64,000 nt of DNA from assembly GCA_003194525.1 (NCBI GenBank), contig NBIV01000031.1:1-64000 (forward strand), read 5' to 3'. The position numbers and the translations under genes were made by a program. The notes beneath the pieces are model-generated. The model searched no databases. It worked only from the letters and a program-made list of their open reading frames with translations, and was not told the DNA's origin. Shown here piece after piece: positions 54,966-64,000 of the stretch (positions are counted from its first letter, which is position 1; every line of letters starts with the position of its first letter). This DNA comes from Gracilariopsis chorda. Lineage: Eukaryota > Rhodophyta > Florideophyceae > Gracilariales > Gracilariaceae.

Positions 54966-55510
54966 AGGACGCAGAAAGACGCATCCTGACTTCATATAAA
55001 GCGTGAAGATGGGATGCTCTCCCTCTGGCACGGCCCTGGCTCACATGCTGGTGAAGCGAGCTATTTTCAAGACTGCACTTCTCCTGCGTTGCTTTACTCG
55101 TGCTTTTCCCGTATGGAAGGCTTTCAAAGTCTGAAAAGATGCTACGCATTGGATCACAAGACTGGAACGTCACATCTAGCGAGGTCTTTGAAAAGGCACT
55201 GCAATGATTATTGGTCTCTCTGGTAAACTCCGAGCTCTGTGTTCAGCGCCGTGAGTTGTATGCTTTTTAGATTCAAATTCACTTGCATGGTTGTACTCTT
55301 GGTGCACAACTGATTGTTTTCTGCTAGGCATGGGAGACCAGATAGACGGGCGCAGGCTCTGAATGAAGAGCGAAAAATGAACCGTCTTCCTCTGGTGGGC
55401 CCCGGCCCACATGTTGGTGACGTGATGTAATCCTGAGGCTGCACACTCATACTGTTTTACTCGTGTCCCAGCCGCTAGGAAGATAGTAAAGGATTTCGTA
55501 ATCTTTAGAA
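54966..55510. repeat. Diverged tandem direct repeat
   Basis: About 54966-55145 and 55331-55510 share blocks such as CTCTGG, GGCCC.GGC.CACATG.TGGTGA and TTTACTCGTG in the same order and spacing. Identity is moderate, so the duplication is old. Confidence 0.5.
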
Positions 55511-56120
55511 GTGGGAATAAAGGCCGCGTCGCCAACAACAACTGTTTGCATGTATGGCGTTATCCTTAATCATTGCCGAAGGCAATAAATGATGCGATGC
55601 GTTGAGAACTATACTACGAATATCCGCAGTGCATTTGCAAAATCTGTTTTTGGACTCCGAACTGTAAAGGATTCCTTAGTACGAATACCATTTGCTTTGC
55701 TGAGACACTGATCCCTTACTGAGAATAACAATGGAAATTATTAACGTTACCATAATTGGAACCCGAGTCTGTCAGTGAGGAGCACTTCATTCGCGATAGA
55801 ATTCAGCCCCTTCTACTCTTTGGTAGTACTGTATCGATTTTCCTTGAGTGATTAAAGAATATACACGGTCACGCCATGTTCGTGTACGAAGCAACATGGA
55901 TGCAAGATTGCACGCATTCCCAGTTTGGCGACAGTGACTTGTGATGTCGCGATTGACGACTACAAGGGCTTGGCCCGAGTTGAAAGCCGCTCAGTTGTTT
56001 ATACGAAGGGTATCGGGAAGCACAAAACTCCATCCATTATCTCAACCGTTGCCCTCACACCGTCCTTGCTGTTCAATTTGTACTCACCACTGTAATTGAA
56101 TTGCTTTCACGCGTGGCCAC

Positions 56121-56463
56121 ATGTGTGATCCCGGTGTCACACTGCCATTGGTGGCTTTATGCATTTGCTTCGTCGGCTTCTTATCGGGAAAGTTGGTGTT
56201 CTCTATATTCTTTCTATTGGTTGGTATATGGGGATACCTTTTATGCGCCGTGTAACGTCCCTGACGTGGCCTCGGAGCCTCGGGAGATCGCTGGGAAAAC
56301 TCTGAAGATATCACCGGCATATCAGCTTGTTAAGGCTGCCTGGTACAGGGTGCACCTTCAACGACAGAAAAATATCGCGATACAAAACTTCCTACGGTCA
56401 GCAAGTGTTGATGATGACGAAGAATGTTTGCGAGACTGGTTGCATCCGAACCTCGAGGTTTAA
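56121..56463 (+). pseudogene. Possible frameshifted small membrane-protein gene
   Basis: ATG at 56121 opens a 44-codon frame with two strongly hydrophobic helices (LPLVALCICFVGFLSGKLVF and SIFFLLVGIWGYLLC), ending at TAA 56253-56255. In another frame of the same strand a helical, charged stretch continues to 56463 (ISPAYQLVKAAWYRVHLQRQ...). Either a frameshift or an undetected intron separates them. No family was recognised. Confidence 0.35.
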
Positions 56464-58990
56464 CTTGGGTTGGGACCCTTCGAAGGGCACAGATGCACCC
56501 TTATTCCCGAAACACTCACAAGCATGAAGCTTTCTCTTCCACAAAGTTGGGAACAGATTATTTGTTATGCGCCAGTGCAAGAATGCTTTACTTACAAATC
56601 ATGCACACGATGGTGTCGTTTTCAAACTCATGTCATTGAATGATGCTACAAGAAAGTTTGTGCAGTGCCTGGCGAAGGTAAAGGCTGTTGTGGGACACGC
56701 GTATTGGGTCACTTTGTAAAAGTGTTTCAACTCGAGTTCTGATAGCCAGGCAGTCGAAGAGATGCTCAGCCACGGCAACAGACCCATGAGCCTCTTTGTT
56801 CGCCTGCACCTCGCCTATCGTGATTGCTCCTTTGTTTCTTCGCTCCCTGAGAAAATGTCACTCGTTGCACCGCTCTTGCACCATGTATTTTGAATTGTGG
56901 CTTCACCCTAAGACACACAACTTGCCGAGAATCCCTCATGCCAACAACTGTTCGGGTTCCAGAAAGGGAGATGTCATTATACTAAATATATACTTTCTTC
57001 TCAGTGACGTGTTTTTAAAAGATCAAGATTGACGCTACAACCATCGTTTCTGAGCCCTAAAAAGGAGATAGACTGAACAAGACGTGACATTTCAACTAAG
57101 CAACAGATTTCCCATTTTTGGGGAGAGAAGAGACGGCACGAGTGACGCTTTTCAAAGCCAAGGCGTCTATAAAGCGTTCAACGAGAAATCAATCCTAATC
57201 ACAGCCTGAGATTGCCATCTGGTACTATTCCTGTTTTCTAACTCCAGAAGCATGCGTGACAGCGCAAGACTATAAGTGGACCATGATGTTCGGGCGTTTC
57301 TGCTACTTTTTGTTATAGTTGATCACAATGAAGCACTCTTGGTGTATTTAGAGGTGTATTTAGAGCTTTTTGAGAAATAACAGACAAGAACTCTGAATGC
57401 ATCTGATCTTAAACGAGAAGCGTGCCTTCAAGTCGACTGTCGTGGAACCGCTTCGGCAGTTTTCTATTCGAAGGCATGGCTTACAACAATGTGCCATTCT
57501 GCATAGCTACAGCTCATGCAATGGTAGTATCTTCCTTTCGTTCGTTGGCGAATGAAAGCATAAACAAGATGAGTTGAACCGGTTTTAGCTTCCAAACAAA
57601 ACGAGGGTTTGTCAAACGTATGTGAAATATAAAAGAATTGAAGACGAGGCTCGTGTTCTAATCGCATCACTGAAGCTGATCGTGCGGGTCGACAGCTTTT
57701 CTTCTTTTGTCTGCTTTGCATTTGATCCGTACTTCTCACGTCAAGAACGGCGTTTCTCAAGAAAGAGCTTCCTTAACGCCATGTTAGGCAAGCATTGTTT
57801 GCAAAGGCCTGTACAAGACGAGACAACAACTCCTGCCAGGAGAACCCGTGGCAAAGTATGCCTCAACTGTATTAATAGCTTATCTGGAACAATGAACATA
57901 CGTCAAAACTCCCAAAATGAGTTGCAAATAGGGGTTGAAAGACTATCCTTAATACCTGTGGTGCCATGAAGCACATATCTCTTCTAGCGGGTTGCGGTAA
58001 TTTGGGTTTCTCACATGCATCTCGATTAAGAACCAGTTCGTTTAGGAGCCAGTTCGCCCTTTTGCCATATTCAAAAAAAGATAAATTATTTGCTGCAGTC
58101 GCGCGACTGTTTTACGTGTTTGTGCAGCCCAGCATCTCCCAGCGGCAGTACACATAACATCAGCCTAGCCAGTCTCGCGTGGCGGCTGAATCGCGAGACA
58201 GCTTTTCGACTGGAGTAATACGTGAGATGTTACGGTGTGACGACGAAGAGAAGGTCTTAAGACTGTTATGTGGCGGCAGTTGAGCATTTATTAGCCAGCG
58301 TCGATAGACTTGACGGACGTTCCACGGAGAGCACTCGTTAAAGCGGCGTTGTCTTGTGTCGCTGCTAAAAAATATATTGAGTCGAGGATATGGTATAGTG
58401 TAGATACTCTTACGTAGCAGCGTCTTGTTGGCGGACAAGACAACGCAGTTCGGCGAATGCGCTACATGGCGCCACAACCATCGCTGACATACCAAATTCT
58501 CACGAAAACCATATGTCACCCACCGCTGGGTACCCACGGTATCTAGCAAATTGCACGGAAGGCGGGCCACTTTGCTCGCAACATCCGATGTGCACCACTT
58601 GGAAGCTGAACTGATTTGAACAGTGGATGTAACAGCAAGCTCACCAACACAGGTGCTCAGCACAGTACGCTTGCACAGATGCAAAGGTTGTTGGTTTGAA
58701 ACAAAACGCCTCGGAAAAGGACTTTATTGACTTTAGTCGGGCGGCGCTTGCAGTTAAGCAGACCACACCAAGGGTAGCATTACCTCCCAGTGCATCCACT
58801 CTCAGTCACACCATGTTCAAGCGCCGTCTGCAAATGTAAATTACAGTTTCGCAGCACAAGAGGCGCACACAGTGCCATCGTAACAACCCCCATATGAAAA
58901 AGACACAACACAAACATGAAGCACAATATGAAACAAAGAAAAAGCGTTTGCTGACACGGTCCTGCACAACACACGTCGATGCACAACCGC

Positions 58991-60859
58991 TTAGTAGAAG
59001 CCACACACGTTCGGCGTGCCCGACGGGTTATACTTCTCCGTAGAGAACAGTTCAGGCGAGCCACCCTGGTTTCCACTTCCACTGGGAATGAAGACCTGTC
59101 CGCAGCGACACTGCGAAACAGCCAAACCGGAGCCATGTCGAGCGCGCGTCATGTCCGGGCCACGTTGCCACACAAATCCATTAAACAAGTCCACACGCTT
59201 GTAGGCTCGGCCATTGCCTTCTCCGCCAGCAACCATAAGCCTGTTGCCGCACACGGTGGCGGTCATAGCACCCGCCCTGGGCGCAGGCATGTTGGCCTTC
59301 TGTTGCCATGCCCAGTTGCCAAAGTTGAAACAGAACACAGACGGCAAGTTCTTCTTGAAGAACTGAGCATGACCTCCATCTCGTCCTCCAGCAATACAGA
59401 GTTGATCACTGACCAAGCCGCCACCAACATGATCGCGTTCAGCGCCTTTAGGCAACGACGGCAAATTGAGCCACCACTTGTTGGTCACGTAGTTGTAAGC
59501 ATCCATCCAACCCAGAGAAGTAGCATGTCCTCCATGTCCACCACGGTTTCCACCGACGACATAAATCCAATCGCCCCTTCGAACAGCGGCACCACCACCA
59601 CGTCTTCGATAGGCAGGCATGCCCGGACGCGTGCTCCAACTCTTGCTAGCCACATCATAGACGTACACCAAGGCATTATTCTTCTCGAACGGGAAACCGC
59701 CCGTCCAACTGGAAACAATCCAAACCTTGCCAGCAACAGCGACACACTGGAAGTGGTGAATTTCGACACCAGCACCAGGTCCAGGATGAGCGGTCCACAC
59801 ACCAGTTCTGGGGTTATAGATGCTAACCCCCTTGTTAACACCACGTCCCCCAAGAAGTACGACGAGTCCATTAACCATAACTGCACACGCTTCATGTCTC
59901 TGCAAGACACTTCCGCGCGAGACGAAGGCGTTGTCGAAAAAGGGCGGCCTGAAAGTGGGTGTGGAGGAGAAAGCAAGTTTGCAGGGTGCTCCGGCAACTG
60001 AACAGAACGGGCGATCGCGCTTCACTTTGTCCGCGCAGCAGATTTGACCGGTGGAAAGCGACTTTTGGTAACAGCCTGCGCCGCCGCACTGACCGCATGC
60101 TCGCGGACAACAGGCACCTCTTGCGGCGATTCCAGCGGAACACGTCGGGTCAGCCATTCTCGACACGAGCGGCAATGAAACGTTAGCTTGTTCCGTGATG
60201 AGCGGAGCAATATGGCGCAGCGTTGGCTCTGTGGACAGGGAAAGTGGTTGATTGCTAAGCGGCTGCTGGACGTGTTCAAGCGGCGACTGAGGTTGGCGCG
60301 GTGCGTCAATGCGGTGTGGGACGACGACGGGGTTTGCCAAAACTCGGCGTGCAGAGAGCTTACAAGGCGGTTTAGCAGCCCAGCAAGAGGGCATTTCGCT
60401 CAAGATCTTATCAGCACAACAGGTGGTAAGCAGGTAAACGCCACGAACCCAACATCCAGTACCGCCACATCTGCCACACTTGGCCGGGCAACAAGCGCCA
60501 TTAAAGGCGATACCAGAAGAGCAAGAAGCGTCTCCCCGCGGCGTCGGGGGGAGGGGCGGAGCAAGCGGGAGGGGAAGATCCGGAATGGTACACGGGGCAG
60601 CGGCGTGATTACAGGAAGGGGCGTCTCTGATAATTGCATCGGCGCAACATTTGGTCTGGAGATACACGCCACGAACCCAACAACCTACGCCGCCGCAGGC
60701 GCCACACTTGGCCGGACAGCAAGCGGTGGAGCGGCTGATACCGCGGGTGCACTGCGGATCGGCGCCCCTGGGCGCGACGCGTCCGTGAGCGCGCACAAGG
60801 GGGGCGCAGAGCGGCAGAAGCAAAACAAGGGCGAGGGAGAGACGAACAAGCGCGGACAT
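58991..60859 (-). CDS. Secreted protein with three 10-Cys modules and a Kelch propeller (622 aa)
   Basis: A signal peptide (residues 1-24, MSALVRLSLALVLLLPLCAP...VRA) is followed by modules at 37-90, 113-166 and 240-293. Each has ten Cys in the pattern C-CC-C-C-C-CC-C-C, including CCPxxCGxCGGxGC and CCAD. Pro/Gln-rich linkers separate them. From about 318 to the end lies a Kelch-type beta propeller (repeated GG doublets, for example VVLLGGRG, VVGGNRGGHGG, CIAGGRDGG, MVAGGEGNG). No membrane anchor is seen, so it is probably wall- or matrix-located. Kelch propellers of secreted proteins include galactose oxidase-like enzymes, but I do not see their copper ligands. Function is unknown. Confidence 0.85.
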   Translation of the reverse strand: MSALVRLSLALVLLLPLCAPLVRAHGRVAPRGADPQCTRGISRSTACCPAKCGACGGVGCWVRGVYLQTKCCADAIIRDAPSCNHAAAPCTIPDLPLPLAPPLPPTPRGDASCSSGIAFNGACCPAKCGRCGGTGCWVRGVYLLTTCCADKILSEMPSCWAAKPPCKLSARRVLANPVVVPHRIDAPRQPQSPLEHVQQPLSNQPLSLSTEPTLRHIAPLITEQANVSLPLVSRMADPTCSAGIAARGACCPRACGQCGGAGCYQKSLSTGQICCADKVKRDRPFCSVAGAPCKLAFSSTPTFRPPFFDNAFVSRGSVLQRHEACAVMVNGLVVLLGGRGVNKGVSIYNPRTGVWTAHPGPGAGVEIHHFQCVAVAGKVWIVSSWTGGFPFEKNNALVYVYDVASKSWSTRPGMPAYRRRGGGAAVRRGDWIYVVGGNRGGHGGHATSLGWMDAYNYVTNKWWLNLPSLPKGAERDHVGGGLVSDQLCIAGGRDGGHAQFFKKNLPSVFCFNFGNWAWQQKANMPAPRAGAMTATVCGNRLMVAGGEGNGRAYKRVDLFNGFVWQRGPDMTRARHGSGLAVSQCRCGQVFIPSGSGNQGGSPELFSTEKYNPSGTPNVCGFY

Positions 60860-62627
60860 GGCGGGGGCTCAGCAGCAGCACAATAGCGGGGGGGGGGGAA
60901 CGGAACTGACGCGTGAGCAGGTGGCGGCCGTGACGGGGCGCTCTTGTAGAGCAAAAGTGCGCAGCGAGCGGTGGGCCACGCGCATGACGCGCGTGTGGCG
61001 TGTAGGAGTGGGCGCACGTGCGGAGGCGGCCGCTGTATGAGGCGCGGCGCAGTGTGCGGCTGAGCGCGGCGCAGCGCGGCGGCGCTGTAATTTGGGCGCG
61101 CCGTTGAATTGGCGGCACTGCGACGCTGTGACGTCAGCGTACAGCTCTGCGCCGTCTGCCAGCCACTGCTTGTCCGCCACGCGCACCAGTGCCATCTGCA
61201 GCTGTCACTGGTCACCACCCATTCCCGACAAGCTCCCGTTCCACCTCCCCGTAGTATAACTACGTACCAAATGCACATATATCTATCTGCATAGAGCTAC
61301 TTGCGCGCCTTTAGCCTTTATTACGCACCCGCCCCCCTCCTCTTTCCAGTCTGTGCCGCGCTCACCACCTTCCTTCCCCCCTCGCAAACATACATAAAGT
61401 TAACAAACTACGTGCTCACCATTGTTGCCAACCGCACTCGCAACGCAACTCACGTCAGCCCCACCACATCCTGCCTATCCCCGCCGAAACACAACGCATA
61501 GCGTTACTTCATCTCATCTCAATTCCACACAAACATACCGCTTGAGCCCCCAAAACAGATTCACTCTGTTCTTCCAACCATCGCCGCTCACCAGCTCTCT
61601 TTCTTGCCCATACACCTCACCAAGTGCTAACGGTTAAGCGCTTATGCCTTTCATCATCCCATGTGGTTACACCCACCACAACTACTTTTCAGCGCCTTGT
61701 TTACACCCCCTGTATCTCCCCGTCATCTCCATCTAAACTAACCGCATCCGCCGCAAAGGCGGCTCATCACTAACGCCTCGTCACGAGACCACTCTGCAAC
61801 GCGTCTTCGTCACGTACTGTACCTTTTCGTACTCACCCCACCTTATGTTCTCCATAAATGTCTGCCTTGACCACTCTGTTGTAGATGAAGCCCAATGAGA
61901 AGCAATTACCACTTCTTCACAGTGCTCACCGCTTCCGTGAGTCAAGTCGCTCATCATGTCATGCACACACACAGTGCCATGTGTACTTGCATGTGCACCA
62001 GTTGCGCCTCCAAACCGCATGTCTATCGCACTGTGCCCTTGTACCTTTGGCACCCTGGTAGATCCGCTGGTAGATACACTATTAACTTTCCGCGCTTCCG
62101 CGCTTCCGCGCTTCTGCGCTTCCACGCCTGCAGCGCCACAACATCATTTCAGCCCCGCTAACCTTTGCAGCTGCTATCGTCGTGGAAGGCTAATTAAGCC
62201 AATAACGGTAGTAGCCCCTCTTCGCCCATCGCCTTGAACAACAAAAGCATATCGTTATAACTATGTCACAGCCACAACATGCACCCACTTGTTGCTGTTC
62301 ATGCGCGCCCAACAGCGTGCCATTACAGCTTTTGGTAACCCTTTGGTTTCCTGTTGTACGCAAAAGCACCTCCTTGCGCCAATGAGCATTATCGAAGATG
62401 GTTAAAAGAGTTAATCGCTTCTAGAAATACATCAAACAGCGATTAAAAGGCAAACCACTCATTTAAAATAAATCCAATCAATTCCCTTGTTCTCCGTATA
62501 TTTACGGTTTCGCTCAGAAAAGAAAGCGCTTCACATTACACGCCCACCCGCTCCAGTCCACGCTCACCTCGCGAACACTTGCATCCGAATCCTCACCTCC
62601 GCTTCACCCGGTTACAACATCTCAACT
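60860..62627. other. 1.8-kb region between divergent genes
   Basis: No gene supported. A G run (60888-60898) lies just upstream of the Kelch gene. A CGCGCTTC-type tandem repeat is at about 62088-62125 (listed). Much of the rest is Pro/Thr-coding-like C-rich sequence without a credible frame. The promoters of both neighbours should be inside. Confidence 0.4.
62088..62125. repeat. Tandem CGCTTCCGCG decamer repeat
   Basis: Four near-identical 10-bp units (TTCCGCGC rotation) in a row, the last with substitutions. Confidence 0.8.
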
Positions 62628-64000
62628 ATGACATGTCAGCAGACTCCTCCAGATCCGCACACGTTGTGGAACGCACTGGGGCTCTCAAATCTCACCCACT
62701 CTCCGCTCAGCGACGATGCGCTTCGAAGCTTTTCTCCAGAACGCTTACCAACCGCTGCCTCCGAACAAACAAAGGACGACTACGATCATGCCGTCTCCCG
62801 TTCTCTTCACGCCTACGAGGCCGAATCCGAAACCATTGAAAGCGTCATCTCCACGCAATCCGAGTTAAAACGTTTACAAGATGCAACCGACCACTTTGAA
62901 CGTCTTGCACACTCTCTTCACCAAGTGGAAACCGATGCCATTGAATTGCAAAACCAAGCAAAAGCTCACAACGCCGCCGCCGTAGCCAGGAACGCCGCCT
63001 ATCAGCACTTGACTGCCCTTTTAGAAGAGCTTGTCATCCCACCCTCACTCATCAGGCACATCGTAGATGGCCGCGTTTCAGAACTTGAATACGGCGCCTG
63101 TTTAACCAAACTTTCAAAGAAAGTCGCGCTTTATGATATGGGTGATCTACATTCCACGCCCCTGCACGAGGAGCTTGCCCCAGTGTTGCAAGCGTTGGTA
63201 CACACCGCAGTTGCCAGAACTCGCACATTCTTGTTGGAGAAGATCGCACTCTTGAAACGCCCGAATACGAACGTTAACATCGTTAAGGAAAATGTTTTAC
63301 TCAAGCATCGTGCGCTTGTGGAGTTCATTGAAATGCATCATCCTCACGTGTTTGCTGAAATCAAGGAAGGTTACGTTGAGACTATGTCCCGCACTTATTA
63401 CGTGCTGTTTCGCAAATATGCTGATGGGCTGCTCACCATGAAACAGCTCCTGCCTTCGGAGAACGCGGATACTTTGGTGGGTAGCATGGCCGAGGAAACC
63501 ACATCACTCTTTTCACGCCATCAGCCGGTGCCTGTTGGCGGAGTTAGTCAGTTTGCGCTGGGGGATAGACTGGAAGTGCTGCATGATGTCGAAGGGCCTG
63601 CCATTGTCCTCGCCACTGCTGTGGATAATAATCAACGTTTCTATTACGAACAGATTCACAGAAGCCTCGGAAAGATGCTATCAGAGGCATGTGCCAGCGA
63701 GCACATATTCTGTAAGGCCTTTTTCGGCGAAAGTAATAGTCGCATGTTTAACACCTTCTTCAAAAGGATTATTGGCTTCTTGTTGGACGCTGTCAAGGCT
63801 CATACTGAACCAACCCGAGATGCTGTTGGTGTTCTCCTGGCATTGAAAGTCAACGAGGCACAGAAACGTTTCATGCAAGAGCGCAGTATTATGTATCTCT
63901 CTGACTTCTTTATTCAGGCGGATATTATACTGAAACCCAAGTTCAAGAAGCTTCTCGATGAGAATGTGGCAAGTGTTACACGAGCCAGTGCTACAATAGC
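62628..64000 (+). CDS. VPS52: VPS52, GARP/EARP tethering-complex subunit (5' part, 457 codons seen)
   Basis: The ATG at 62628 opens a frame that runs past the window end without a stop. After a short variable N terminus comes a long coiled coil (about 60-120: SELKRLQDATDHFERLAHSLHQVETDAIELQNQAKAH-like). Then come LVIPPSLIRHIVDGRV and the KLSKKVALYD stretch typical of Vps52/Sac2. The rest is helical (MHHPHVFAEIKEGYVETMSRTYYVLFRKYADGLL). In yeast, plants and animals Vps52 is part of the GARP complex, which tethers endosome-derived vesicles at the trans-Golgi network. The C-terminal part of the gene is outside the window. No intron in the visible part. Confidence 0.9.
   Translation, partial: MTCQQTPPDPHTLWNALGLSNLTHSPLSDDALRSFSPERLPTAASEQTKDDYDHAVSRSLHAYEAESETIESVISTQSELKRLQDATDHFERLAHSLHQVETDAIELQNQAKAHNAAAVARNAAYQHLTALLEELVIPPSLIRHIVDGRVSELEYGACLTKLSKKVALYDMGDLHSTPLHEELAPVLQALVHTAVARTRTFLLEKIALLKRPNTNVNIVKENVLLKHRALVEFIEMHHPHVFAEIKEGYVETMSRTYYVLFRKYADGLLTMKQLLPSENADTLVGSMAEETTSLFSRHQPVPVGGVSQFALGDRLEVLHDVEGPAIVLATAVDNNQRFYYEQIHRSLGKMLSEACASEHIFCKAFFGESNSRMFNTFFKRIIGFLLDAVKAHTEPTRDAVGVLLALKVNEAQKRFMQERSIMYLSDFFIQADIILKPKFKKLLDENVASVTRASATI

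Larger units (their letters stand above)
51492..58990. other. 7.5-kb gene-poor tract
   Basis: No intact gene is supported. It holds repeats, hairpins and coding relics listed separately. A GC-rich patch at about 53640-54100 differs from the AT-richer surroundings and could be a decayed LTR or gag fragment. A 174-codon minus frame at 58160-58684 lacks an ATG start and is not credited. Stretches 56500-58150 show nothing I can name. Confidence 0.5.

Noticed and set aside
58160..58684. 174-codon minus-strand frame
   Set aside because: It starts with TTG rather than ATG, has no recognisable motif and atypical composition.
1..64000. CRISPR arrays, bacterial operons, Shine-Dalgarno sites
   Set aside because: None seen; the window is eukaryotic.

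Overview
The window is nuclear DNA of a eukaryote, most likely a multicellular red alga (Florideophyceae; a Chondrus-like genome is my guess, not something the sequence proves). Reasons: large intronless genes for typical eukaryotic proteins (cytosolic-type prolyl-tRNA synthetase, uS13/RPS18, BMS1, REXO4, VPS52); a plastid-targeted protein starting with the MAF motif typical of red-lineage primary plastids; an expanded-looking NB-ARC/WD40 type gene; tandem secretory glycosyltransferases; and broken Ty3/gypsy and Ty1/copia elements between gene islands. One 80-codon gene shows that spliceosomal introns occur (GTATGT donor, CTAAC branch site, CAG acceptor).

Layout. 1-3077: intact gag of a minus-strand Ty3/gypsy element whose pol lies outside the window. 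3078-9080: a second, badly decayed gypsy element (gag, protease, RT-RNase H, integrase, all minus strand). 10131-12790: a 5'-truncated plus-strand copia relic, interrupted by a 563-bp solo LTR with a 5-bp target-site duplication. 13968-17980: pseudogene of an NB-ARC plus WD40 STAND protein. 18850-34137: gene island with a zinc-finger/RNase H-fold protein, an unknown helical protein, a GFA/CENP-V protein, ProRS, REXO4, uS13, two probable plastid proteins and a 4-TM MARVEL-like protein. 34656-42534: divergent pair of a giant pseudokinase-Sel1 protein and BMS1. 42832-43233: small spliced membrane-protein gene. 44805-49458: tandem glycosyltransferase paralogues. 49662-51491: divergent pair of a second RNase H-fold/zinc-knuckle protein and 3-methyladenine DNA glycosylase I. 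51492-58990: a gene-poor tract with decayed coding relics, hairpins and repeats. 58991-60859: secreted protein with three 10-cysteine modules and a Kelch propeller. 62628-64000: 5' part of VPS52, running off the window.

Several genes share a ribosome-biogenesis theme (REXO4, uS13, BMS1), and two sit in head-to-head pairs with short shared promoter regions. The most novel item is a pair of paralogues 30 kb apart that fuse a catalytically degenerate RNase H fold to an identically spaced CxxC-x10-HDC zinc knuckle; I know of no described family with this architecture.
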